From NCBI GenBank assembly GCA_009772895.1, contig WOUP01000024.1, positions 1 through 47,269 on the forward strand: DNA of 47,269 nt, written 5' to 3'. Each line of letters starts with the position of its first letter. The first letter of the stretch is position 1. Made by a program: the position numbers and the translations under genes. Below the pieces are notes generated by a model, which worked only from the letters and a program-made list of their open reading frames with translations, was not told where the DNA came from and did not search any database. Below, piece by piece: positions 32,804-41,074 of this stretch. The DNA is from Puniceicoccaceae bacterium 5H (GTDB lineage: Bacteria > Verrucomicrobiota > Verrucomicrobiia > Opitutales > Oceanipulchritudinaceae).

Positions 32804-34666
32804 ATGCCAAAACTCAATTTCCTCAACAGCCTGGATTACAGCATCCTGGGCATCTACATGCTCATCGTGCTCGGGGTCGGTTTCTACGTCTCCCGCTTCA
32901 ACCGCGAGACGGCGGACTACTTCAAGGGCGGCGGCCACATCCCGTGGAAGCTCTCGATGCTCTCCCTGTTCGTCTCGGGCTTCTCTGCCTTCATGTTCGT
33001 CGGTGCGGCCGGGGTCACCTACAGCAGCGGCGGCGGGGCCATGGTGCTGTTCAACCTCGCGCTGCCGGCCTACCTGCTCGGCTACTGGATCTTCGGGCCG
33101 CTCTGGCGGCGCACGCGCCTCGAATCGCCCCTGCAATTTCTCACCCGGCGGTTCTCCCGACGCACCACGTATTTCTACACCCTGCTGGCCGTGCTACCCA
33201 ACACGCTCGTGCTCGGCATCATGATCTACACGCTCTGCATCTTTCTCTCCACCGCGCTGGGGATCTCGGAGCAGACGTTTCACCTGGGCCCCATCTCGAT
33301 GGACGGCTTTGAGCTGTCGATGTTGGCGACCGGCCTGGTGATCATGATCTATTCGACTTGCGGCGGCCTCTGGGCGGTCATGGTCACGGACGGCATCCAG
33401 TTTCTCATCATCCTGCTGATCACCCTGGTGCTGACACCGGTGGCCTACATCTACCTCGGCGGCGACCTCGTCCACGGCATCCAACGCGTCATCACGGAAG
33501 CGCCGCCCGGCTACTTCGCGGTCAACCTCGAGGGCAAACCGCTGCTGTTCTGGCCGATGTGGGTGATCTACATCATGTTGGGCTACAACGTGAACTGGCA
33601 CATCGCCCAGCGCTACTACAGCGTCGCGGACGAGCGGGACACGCGCAAGATGGCCCTGAGCTGCGGCCTCTTGTCCACCGTGTTGCCGGTGCTGTGGATC
33701 GTGCCGCTTTTCACGGTGCCCATCCTGTTCCCCGACATGGCCAGCCTCTGGCCCAACCTCGCCCAGCCCAACGAAGCGTCCTTCATCACGCTGGCGATGG
33801 CGGTGTTGCCCAACGGCATGCTGGGTCTGCTGACGGCCGCTATCCTCGCGGCCACCATGAGCTCGACGGATACCCTTTTCAACTGGCTGGGCGCGGTGCT
33901 GACCAAAGACGTCTATGTGCCCATCGCCCAATCCATCACCGGCGAGGAGCCCTCGGATCACACCCAGCTGTGGATCGGTCGCCTTTCGGTGGCGCTGCTG
34001 GGTATTCTGGCCATCTGGATCGCCTTCAACGTCAAGCGCTTCGGCGGCGCGTTCGATGTATATATGAAGGCCGAATCCCTCTACAAGGTGGCGCTCTTCA
34101 TCCCCGTCTTTTTCGGCCTACTCTACACGCGCACTCCTGCCTGGTCGGCCATCGCCTCGGTCTCAGCCGGGGTCATCGGCGTGCTGATGGTGGGCATCGC
34201 GGCGGCCCTGCAGGGCCATTTGCCGCTGACGGGCTTCAACGTCCTGTTCGCCGATCTCGAGGTGACGGTGCTCGGCTTCGACCTGACGCGCTACGAGTGC
34301 AATGCGCTCGCCGGCATCGTGCTGAGCACGACGGTATTCTGGCTTTCGGCGCTCTTCAACCGACGCGAGGGAGACTTCAAGGAGCGTATCGAAGCACTCG
34401 AGGCCGACCTGAGCACGCCCGCCTACGCCAACACCGACGACCGGGTGCGCCCTGAGGGCCTCAAAGCCTACCGCCTCATGGGCTGGGTCGCCGTCTTTCT
34501 AGGGGTCGTGCTCGCGCTTTTCACCCTGCCGGTATTGCACCAGGGCGGCTGGTTGAACGCCCTCACTGGCACCATCTCCATGACGATCGGCGCCTTCATC
34601 CTCTGGTCGGTGCGTAAATACGAACGCCAGTTGCCTCTCCACGATACGAGCCCCTCCGAACAATGA
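32804..34666 (+). CDS. Sodium/solute symporter (SSS family)
   Basis: A 620-residue symporter with about 14 membrane helices: LDYSILGIYMLIVLGVGFYVS with ETADYFKGGGHIPW after helix 1, GGLWAVMVTDGIQFLII in helix 6 and ATMSSTDTLFNWLGAVLTKDVY in helix 8 with the sodium-site Ser/Thr residues. It imports a small solute with Na+, probably the same or a related substrate as the other symporter of the locus. First gene of a three-gene operon; its stop overlaps the next start (ATGA). Confidence 0.93.
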   Translation: MPKLNFLNSLDYSILGIYMLIVLGVGFYVSRFNRETADYFKGGGHIPWKLSMLSLFVSGFSAFMFVGAAGVTYSSGGGAMVLFNLALPAYLLGYWIFGPLWRRTRLESPLQFLTRRFSRRTTYFYTLLAVLPNTLVLGIMIYTLCIFLSTALGISEQTFHLGPISMDGFELSMLATGLVIMIYSTCGGLWAVMVTDGIQFLIILLITLVLTPVAYIYLGGDLVHGIQRVITEAPPGYFAVNLEGKPLLFWPMWVIYIMLGYNVNWHIAQRYYSVADERDTRKMALSCGLLSTVLPVLWIVPLFTVPILFPDMASLWPNLAQPNEASFITLAMAVLPNGMLGLLTAAILAATMSSTDTLFNWLGAVLTKDVYVPIAQSITGEEPSDHTQLWIGRLSVALLGILAIWIAFNVKRFGGAFDVYMKAESLYKVALFIPVFFGLLYTRTPAWSAIASVSAGVIGVLMVGIAAALQGHLPLTGFNVLFADLEVTVLGFDLTRYECNALAGIVLSTTVFWLSALFNRREGDFKERIEALEADLSTPAYANTDDRVRPEGLKAYRLMGWVAVFLGVVLALFTLPVLHQGGWLNALTGTISMTIGAFILWSVRKYERQLPLHDTSPSEQ

Positions 34667-36663
34667 CCCGACGCGATATGCTGCGCCTTGGCGGCGCCTC
34701 CCTGCTCTATACCATGCTCGGCTCGCCCCTGGCCGCCGCTGCTTCCGGCGCAGATGCCGGCGCACAACCGCTTTTCCTGACGCCCGACAACCTGAGCCGC
34801 CTCCGTGCCAACGTGCGCACGCCCCTGCTGCGCCCCCTGTTCGAGACCTGGGCGCAAGCAGCTCCCGACGCCCTGTATCCGCTGCTGGAGAAATTTGCCG
34901 AGACGCAGGATCGGGTGCGGGACTTTTCGGCTGTCATGATGCAGTTCGAGCACGATTGCGTGCTGCACCTCGTGCAACCCGATCCGGTGCGCACGAAGGC
35001 GCTTTGCGATACGATCACCCAGATTGCCAGCCTGCCCTACTGGGACTACTTCCGCGACGGCGGCACCGAAGTGCTCGGGATCCAACGGGCCTCCATGGTC
35101 ACGGTGCGCTTCCTCTTCGCCCGCGAAGCCCTCGGCGACGATCTGCCTCCAGAGCTCGAACGCAAGCTCATGCAGGCCGTGGCCGACATCGGCTGCGCGG
35201 AGTGCGCCCGCACCCTCTATGACATGGACCACCCCGAGACCGTGCGCGGCTGGAGCTTCGACACGATCCACGCGGATTTCATGGACATCGACATGCGGCG
35301 CTGGCCGACGATCCTGGGTGGGCACAACCTGCGTTCAGCCCCCACCGGCGCGCTGGGGCTCGGGGCGCTGGCCCTGCGGGGTCGCGATCCGCGCGCAGAG
35401 GAATGGCTCGAAATGGCCGTCGGCAGCTTCCACCAGTTCCTGCGCGGTTTCTCCCCCGACGGCAGCTATTTCGAGGGCCTGAGCTACCTCGAATATTCAC
35501 TGCGCACCGCCCTGCCCTTCATTGACGCCCACCGCCGGCTCATCGGCGACGTCGACTGGCTGAGCGAGGTCAATTGGGACGGCACGCTGGACTACGTCCT
35601 GTACATGCAGTTGGGCAAACATGCCGACGGCAGCCCAGACATCGTGAACTTCAGCGACGCCCGTCGCAGCATCTTCCCCGGGGCCGTCTCCCTGCTCGGA
35701 GCCTATACGGGCAATCCACTCGCCGGCTTCGCCGCTCAATACGCCGGCGATCCCACCTGGTTTTACGACTTCCTCTGGTATCGCCCGGAAGCCCCGAGCG
35801 AACCGCCGCCGCCCCGGCTCAAGAACATGCGCAACGACCTGAACTGGATCGTCTGCCGCTCCGGTTGGGGGGCGGACGACGCGGTCATCGCCTTTCGCAG
35901 CGGCGGCCCCGCCAACCACGAGCACGCCGACCGCAACCACATCACTTTCAAGGCCTTCGGCGAGCGCCTGCTCAACGACCACGTCGGCGCCTCCTACGAT
36001 TACCGGGAGCCAGCCTGGAAGCTCCGGCAAACGGAAGCCCACAACGCCGTCCTGATCGACGGCCAGGGGCAGATCTACGTCGACGGGCATGAAGGCGTCA
36101 ACGAGAGCGACGCCTACGCCACCATCCTGCAATACGAGGACCACGGCGAACGCGTCTGGTGGACCAGCGACGCCACGGCAGCCTATCGCCCGAAGAACTA
36201 CCACCTGCAGCAGGTGCTGCGCACGGTCCTCTTCGCCAAACCGGGCGTGCTCGTTGTGGTTGATCAGGTGCATTTCCGCTATCGACCGTTCTCCGTCGAC
36301 GCGCGCTTCTACCCCGACAATGCCGATGGCCAGGCCCGTCTCGAGGTCGAGGACGACCGCTTTACCCTCACGCGTCCCCATGCCCGATTACATGGGCTGG
36401 TCGCCTCCGACGTGCAGGCCGCGCCTCGGCTCACGCAACTCGACCTTCCCATGGCGACGCCCCTGTTTGCCTGCGTCGAAGTCCATGCACCGCCGGCGCT
36501 GCGTCACCACCTGATCACCGTGCTTGCGGCCACCCCGGGGGCGGATCGAGCCGCGCCCCCGATGCGGGTCGAACGGGACGGGGACCGCTGGAAAATCCGG
36601 GCCGGAGACCTGCGGGCCGAGATCCGCACGACCAGCCACAGTCCGGAGATCACCCTTCTCTAA
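34663..36663 (+). CDS. Exported heparinase II/III-like polysaccharide lyase-type protein
   Basis: A 666-residue protein with a Tat-like signal (TRRDMLRLGG, then a hydrophobic stretch to about residue 28). An N-terminal alpha-helical toroid (about 40-380) is followed by the heparinase II/III beta-sandwich (about 385-620), with NHEHADRNHITFKAFGERLL and REPAWKLRQTEAHNAVLIDG, the region that holds catalytic and zinc-site residues in PL12/PL15/PL17/PL21-type lyases. Such enzymes cleave uronic-acid-containing glycans by beta-elimination. Substrate and PL family cannot be decided by eye. Overlaps the symporter by 4 bp. Confidence 0.82.
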   Translation: MTRRDMLRLGGASLLYTMLGSPLAAAASGADAGAQPLFLTPDNLSRLRANVRTPLLRPLFETWAQAAPDALYPLLEKFAETQDRVRDFSAVMMQFEHDCVLHLVQPDPVRTKALCDTITQIASLPYWDYFRDGGTEVLGIQRASMVTVRFLFAREALGDDLPPELERKLMQAVADIGCAECARTLYDMDHPETVRGWSFDTIHADFMDIDMRRWPTILGGHNLRSAPTGALGLGALALRGRDPRAEEWLEMAVGSFHQFLRGFSPDGSYFEGLSYLEYSLRTALPFIDAHRRLIGDVDWLSEVNWDGTLDYVLYMQLGKHADGSPDIVNFSDARRSIFPGAVSLLGAYTGNPLAGFAAQYAGDPTWFYDFLWYRPEAPSEPPPPRLKNMRNDLNWIVCRSGWGADDAVIAFRSGGPANHEHADRNHITFKAFGERLLNDHVGASYDYREPAWKLRQTEAHNAVLIDGQGQIYVDGHEGVNESDAYATILQYEDHGERVWWTSDATAAYRPKNYHLQQVLRTVLFAKPGVLVVVDQVHFRYRPFSVDARFYPDNADGQARLEVEDDRFTLTRPHARLHGLVASDVQAAPRLTQLDLPMATPLFACVEVHAPPALRHHLITVLAATPGADRAAPPMRVERDGDRWKIRAGDLRAEIRTTSHSPEITLL

Positions 36664-36686
36664 ACCCAACCTCCTGCATCCCGATC

Positions 36687-37886
36687 ATGAGCGCAAAAAA
36701 TGACGCCATGCTGACCCGCGCGCTGCGCAGCATCCCGTGGGGCACCCAGACCAACGCCAAGCGGGTCGACCGCGACCACATTCCCTCTCGTCCACCCTTT
36801 ATCGAGCGCGCCCGCGGCTGCCGCATGTGGGACCTCGACGGGCGCGAGTATATTGACTACCGGGCGGCCCTCGGCCCGATCGTGCTCGGCTATTGCCACG
36901 AAGAGGTCGACACCGCCGTGCGCCGTCAGATGGAGCGCGGCACCCTCTTCAGCATGGCCAGCCCGCTTGAAGTCGAGGCCGCCGAAGCCATCCTGAACAC
37001 CCTCGGCTGGGCGGACCAGATCCGCTTCATGAAGACGGGCGCCGACGTCTGCGCCTGCTGTCTGAGGATCGCCCGCAGCCATACGCAACGCGACCACGTT
37101 CTGGTCAGCGGGTATCATGGCTACCACGACTGGTTTGCCCTCGGCTGGCCCAACCACGGCGTCCCGCACCTGCTGGAACAACTGGTGCACGAAATCGCCT
37201 ACGACGACATACCGGCGATGGAGCGCGTATTTGCCGAGTACGGCCCGGAACTGGCCGCCGCGGTCGTCGTACCGCTGGAATGGCACCTCGAGCCCTCCCC
37301 GGCCTACCTGCAGCGCCTGCGCGAACTCTGCAACCATTACGGCGTCGCGCTCGTCTTCGACGAAATCCTCACCGGCTTCCGCCTTGGGACGACGGGAGCG
37401 GCGGGATACTTTGGCGTCACGCCCGACCTGGCCGCGTTTGCCAAGGGCATGGCCAACGGCTATCCCCTCTCGGCCTACGCGGGCAAGCGCGCATGGATGG
37501 AGACGCTCAACCAGATGATCCTCACCACCACCTACGCCGGCGAGACGCTCTCCCTCGCCGCCTCTCTGAAGGTGATGGAAATCTTCCGCCGTGAACCTGT
37601 GCACGCCCATCTGTTCCAGCTCGGGGCCGAGCTGCGCAGCGGCTTCGAGGCCATCTTTCTGGAGCACGGCTTCCCGGCCACGACCATCGGGGTCGACCCC
37701 GGCGCGGTGATCGACTTCGCCCCCGCCGGAGATGCGGCGGAGAAGCTGCACCGGCAACTCTTCACGCGCCTCTACGAGCGGGGCATCTTTGCGAATGAGC
37801 AATGGTTCATCACCTATGCCCACACCCGGGCCGACATCGAGCAGACGCTCGAAGCCATGGCCATCTGCGTGCGGGATCTGGTGTAG
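36687..37886 (+). CDS. Class III aminotransferase, GSAM-like
   Basis: A 399-residue fold-type I PLP enzyme resembling glutamate-1-semialdehyde aminomutase. The PLP lysine lies in AAFAKGMANGYPLSA, the PLP-nitrogen aspartate in VFDEILTGFRLG, and MKTGADVCACCLRIAR forms the N-terminal cofactor loop. Copies in catabolic loci usually move amino groups of amino sugars or omega-amino acids rather than make heme. Third gene of the symporter-heparinase operon; a 12-bp-stem terminator follows. A heme-biosynthesis role is unlikely here because the gene is co-transcribed with a polysaccharide-lyase-like gene. Confidence 0.87.
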   Translation: MSAKNDAMLTRALRSIPWGTQTNAKRVDRDHIPSRPPFIERARGCRMWDLDGREYIDYRAALGPIVLGYCHEEVDTAVRRQMERGTLFSMASPLEVEAAEAILNTLGWADQIRFMKTGADVCACCLRIARSHTQRDHVLVSGYHGYHDWFALGWPNHGVPHLLEQLVHEIAYDDIPAMERVFAEYGPELAAAVVVPLEWHLEPSPAYLQRLRELCNHYGVALVFDEILTGFRLGTTGAAGYFGVTPDLAAFAKGMANGYPLSAYAGKRAWMETLNQMILTTTYAGETLSLAASLKVMEIFRREPVHAHLFQLGAELRSGFEAIFLEHGFPATTIGVDPGAVIDFAPAGDAAEKLHRQLFTRLYERGIFANEQWFITYAHTRADIEQTLEAMAICVRDLV

Positions 37887-37915
37887 CGTAGCGACAGCGC
37901 CCCACTACAAACTGT

Positions 37916-37951
37916 AAACGCCCGGCTACGATAGCCGGGCGTTTCTCTTTT
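37916..37951. terminator. Bidirectional terminator
   Basis: A perfect 12-bp stem (AAACGCCCGGCT at 37916-37927 with AGCCGGGCGTTT at 37933-37944) and a 5-nt loop, followed by TCTCTTTT. It lies between the convergent aminotransferase and aldolase-like genes. Confidence 0.85.
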
Positions 37952-37992
37952 GCCGTTCAAGCGATGATAACTGTCCCCAAACGAAAAGCAGG

Positions 37993-39057
37993 CTACCGGA
38001 GCCAGGCATCGAGGTGGCTCTGGATAAAAGCGTCGTCGTTCAACTCTGGGTAGGTGCGGTAAATCCGGTCGATCGCTTCAGCCTGCCCCGGCGAAAGCCC
38101 CTCCTCGGGATTGAGCGTCCAGATGCCTTCCAGCAGGCCCTGACGCCGGAGGATCTCGTGAATCCCGGTGATGCAGCCCCGAAAGCCGTGCGCCACATCG
38201 AAGACGACGGCATTCACATCCACCCATTGCTGGGCGCGCGTCATCCACTCGGCGGACAGCGGCAGGCCGTCCGCCCGGAGGCGGCGAATGCGTTGAAAAT
38301 CCTCCACCGCGCGCTGGGTCCACACCGCCCATTGGCCCAACAGGCCACCCCGGATCGGGATGCTCTGCCCCGGGCCAGGGCCGAAGCGGTAGGTCGTCAG
38401 CAGGTCGAGCAGGATGTTGTCGTCGTTGCCGGTGTAGAGGGCGAGGGAGTCTGCCCGGCCGGCATCCACCACGGCCCGCGCCACGTCGAGCGACGCATAG
38501 CGGTTGAAGGGCGCGAGCTTGATCGCCACCAGGTTCTCGATCTCGGCCGCCTGCCGCCAGAAGGCGTAAGACAATGCCCGCCCGCCCACGGAGGGTTGCA
38601 GGTAAAAGCCGAACACCGGCATCACTTCGGCCACCGCCCGCAGGTGCGCGACCATCGCCGCGTCGGAGGCGCCCGCAAAGGCGGCCAGGCTCACTAACCC
38701 GAGGTGGTAGCCCAGCCCGGCGGCAATTTCCGCCTCCTGCACCGCCTGGGCGGTCGGACCGGCGATCCCGGCCACGCGGACCAGCGTGGTGCCCGCCTCG
38801 GCGGCATCCATCGTCTCCGCCGCCAGCGCCAGCACGGGCTCGTAAAGCCCCACCGACGGCTCGCGGATCTCGAATTGCGTGGTGTGCACACCCACGGCGA
38901 GACCGCCCGCGCCCGAGGCCAGATAGTAGCGCGTCAGGGCACGCTGGCGGCGCTCGTCGAAGCGGCGTCGGGCGGTCAGGGCCAAAGGATGAGCGGGAAT
39001 GGCGACCCCCTGAAACAGACGCTCGCGCACAGGAAGAGGTAAGGTATGGGCGGACAT
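37993..39057 (-). CDS. DHDPS/KDG-aldolase-family lyase
   Basis: A 354-residue TIM-barrel class I aldolase. The Schiff-base lysine is in LVAIKLAPFNRY, the partner tyrosine in GFYLQPSVGG, and the substrate loop reads GVHTTQFEIRE where DHDPS has GTTGE. Family members cleave or form 2-oxo-3-deoxy sugar acids, sialic acids or dihydrodipicolinate precursors. The altered loops and extra length over DapA (about 290) argue for a catabolic aldolase rather than lysine synthesis. It follows the epimerase gene by 8 nt in a two-gene leftward operon. Confidence 0.85.
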   Translation of the reverse strand: MSAHTLPLPVRERLFQGVAIPAHPLALTARRRFDERRQRALTRYYLASGAGGLAVGVHTTQFEIREPSVGLYEPVLALAAETMDAAEAGTTLVRVAGIAGPTAQAVQEAEIAAGLGYHLGLVSLAAFAGASDAAMVAHLRAVAEVMPVFGFYLQPSVGGRALSYAFWRQAAEIENLVAIKLAPFNRYASLDVARAVVDAGRADSLALYTGNDDNILLDLLTTYRFGPGPGQSIPIRGGLLGQWAVWTQRAVEDFQRIRRLRADGLPLSAEWMTRAQQWVDVNAVVFDVAHGFRGCITGIHEILRRQGLLEGIWTLNPEEGLSPGQAEAIDRIYRTYPELNDDAFIQSHLDAWLR

Positions 39058-39065
39058 GGATCGGA

Positions 39066-40112
39066 TTAGAAATTCCCGTCGCGGCGCTCAAAGCCCGTCG
39101 GCTTGTGGAAGGTGGAGCCATCGCGTTGAATCCAGGCGGCGATCCAGCGCATCATCGTTTCGACCGAGACTTCCGGCGGGCCGAAGAGCCGGTGCGAGGC
39201 GGAGGCGTCGCTCAACCATGCCGTGGGTGCTTCTTCGCCCACAAACCTGGGTTTGCGGCCGAGCAACGTGCCGAAGCAGCACGCCAGATCGCGCACCGAC
39301 AAGATGTCCGCACCCGTAATGTTGAGGGGGCGCGGAGGGGAAGCCGCCACGCTCAAGGCCTGCACGATCTGGTTGAGCGCGTCGTTTTGCCAGATGATGT
39401 TCACGTAGCCCATCGTCACGTCGACCGGCTCGCCGTTCATGACTTTGAGCGCAATATCGACGGGCACGCCGTAGCGAAATTCGACCGCGTAATTGAGGCG
39501 GATGAGCGTGACGGGGGTGCCGCAGCGCAGCGAAACCGCCTCGAAGGCGCGCTCGCGGCCCAGGCAGGAAAACGCGTAGGCACCCACGGGCTGACGCGGC
39601 GCGTCTTCCGTCGATCCGCCCGAGTCGGGCGGGACGTAGGCGTAGACACAACCGGTGGAAAGCGCGACGATCCGGGAGATCGCGTAGCGCTCCGCCAACT
39701 CCGCCGCGACGTCCACGTTCATCTGTTGCAACAGGCCCGGGTTGTCCGCCGTGCCGAACTTCGCGCCGACGAGGTAAAAGACGGTCGGGCACTCCGGCAG
39801 GCTGCGCACAAAAGCCGCGTCGCGAAAATCGCCCACCAGCGTCTTTACCCCCACCCGCTCGTAGGCTTCGCGACCGGCCAGGGTGCGAAAGCGCGAGGCG
39901 GCGTAGACCGTGTTGTCCTTGCCCAGCTGACGGAAGCCCTCTTTCAACATCCAGCTGAGATGAAAGCCCATTTTGCCGCCGGCGCCCAATACGATGACAT
40001 CCCCCTCGAGCGAGGCGAGCGTCTCCAGGGTGCCCGCCTTGGGCTGGGCGAGAAACGAGTCCACCTCATTCATCGAACAAGGCAGCGGCAAGGAGGAGTT
40101 GACGGTGGTCAT
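39066..40112 (-). CDS. NAD-dependent epimerase/dehydratase-like protein
   Basis: A 348-residue extended SDR-type protein. The NAD-binding motif is VIVLGAGGKMGFHLSW (residues about 39-54) and STGCVYAYVPPDSG follows the fifth strand. The catalytic YxxxK motif is missing: the region reads GAYAFSCLGRERAFE, with Arg or no lysine in place. It may act through another mechanism or serve a related non-redox step. First gene of a leftward operon with the aldolase-like gene; a regulon palindrome lies 48 bp upstream. Confidence 0.78.
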   Translation of the reverse strand: MTTVNSSLPLPCSMNEVDSFLAQPKAGTLETLASLEGDVIVLGAGGKMGFHLSWMLKEGFRQLGKDNTVYAASRFRTLAGREAYERVGVKTLVGDFRDAAFVRSLPECPTVFYLVGAKFGTADNPGLLQQMNVDVAAELAERYAISRIVALSTGCVYAYVPPDSGGSTEDAPRQPVGAYAFSCLGRERAFEAVSLRCGTPVTLIRLNYAVEFRYGVPVDIALKVMNGEPVDVTMGYVNIIWQNDALNQIVQALSVAASPPRPLNITGADILSVRDLACCFGTLLGRKPRFVGEEAPTAWLSDASASHRLFGPPEVSVETMMRWIAAWIQRDGSTFHKPTGFERRDGNF

Positions 40113-40159
40113 GCGGTCGATCTTTCTCGGGTAGCCATTTCAGACAAGGGGGTGCGTGT

Positions 40160-40170
40160 TTTACTGAAAA
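40160..40170. promoter_or_regulatory. Regulon palindrome, site 6
   Basis: Core TTTAC-T-GAAAA with right flank CCG, one mismatch, like site 1. It lies between the epimerase start (40112) and the stop of the upstream isomerase gene (40176), so the epimerase-aldolase pair probably has its own promoter. Confidence 0.6.
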
Positions 40171-40175
40171 CCGCC

Positions 40176-40964
40176 TCAGCTCACCGCCGTCAGCCAGGTC
40201 TTCAGCGCCGCCGCGTCTTCCCGGAATGCCTCCAGCGAAGCCTCGCGCACATGCTCGATCAATGCCCAGCGGCCCAGATTGCGCACGGGTTCCAACGCGG
40301 CGAGGTAGCGCTTCCACTCATCCTCTCCCTCCTGCAAAGGCCGGATGTGGGGCCACGGGTTTTGGCCGAAATGAAAGCAGTGCAGGTTCGTCACCCGCGG
40401 CTCCAATTGGCGCAAGCCGGCCAATCGAACTTCGGGCGAAGTCTGCAGCGGAGGCTGCCACAGCGTGCGCACATTGGGCCGGTCGATGGCGTCCAGCAAC
40501 CGTGCGGTGGACGTCGCCGTCTCGGTCAGCGTCCGCCCGTGGAACTCGAAGTCCAGACGCAACCCCCGCTCGCGCGCTGCCGCAGCAAAGCGTTGTGCCT
40601 GCTCCACGATGCGGAAAAAAACGATGTCTTCCACCGCCTCGGGGCTTTGTTTGCCGGCCCAGATGCGAATTGCAGGCGCGCCGAGGGCTTCGGCCGTATC
40701 CAGCACCGCATCGTAGGACGGCGACGCCACCTTGGGATCGCCCACCAGACACTCGCAAAACTTGTAGTACGAGCCAAACGAGACGACCTCCAGACCGGCT
40801 TCGCGCGTGCGGCGCGCAATTACTTCCGCCGTGCCCAGTTGGCCCGTGGGCACATGCACTTCCCCGCCCCACTCGATGCCGCGCAGCCCGGCATCCGCCA
40901 CCGCTTCGATGATGCGTTCAGGGGACAACGCCCGGAAGGTAATGGAAACAAGTCCAGCTTTCAT
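40176..40964 (-). CDS. Sugar isomerase/epimerase-like TIM-barrel protein
   Basis: A 262-residue member of the same fold as the protein at 18426 but not closely alike. Metal-site candidates are Glu in LDFEFHGRT, Gln/Asp region in TLWQPPL, His in LHCFHFG and Glu in ALIEHV. The N terminus MKAGLVSITFRALSPERII is typical of the family, so ATG 40964 is taken over one at 40982. Substrate unknown. Divergent from the secreted toroid-like gene, with a regulon palindrome in the shared gap. Confidence 0.8.
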   Translation of the reverse strand: MKAGLVSITFRALSPERIIEAVADAGLRGIEWGGEVHVPTGQLGTAEVIARRTREAGLEVVSFGSYYKFCECLVGDPKVASPSYDAVLDTAEALGAPAIRIWAGKQSPEAVEDIVFFRIVEQAQRFAAAARERGLRLDFEFHGRTLTETATSTARLLDAIDRPNVRTLWQPPLQTSPEVRLAGLRQLEPRVTNLHCFHFGQNPWPHIRPLQEGEDEWKRYLAALEPVRNLGRWALIEHVREASLEAFREDAAALKTWLTAVS

Positions 40965-41013
40965 GGTCGCCGAGCCCACCATTTCGCCCTACAATGCGCC
41001 ACATCCCGCCGGT

Positions 41014-41024
41014 CTTACGATAAA
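41014..41024. promoter_or_regulatory. Regulon palindrome, site 7
   Basis: Core CTTAC-G-ATAAA, one mismatch. It lies between the divergent isomerase (start 40964) and secreted toroid-like protein (start 41075) genes and could control both. Confidence 0.55.
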
Positions 41025-41074
41025 CCACCCCTTGGCGTGCCTCTCCGCCGACCGACCACAACATCCGACCTATC

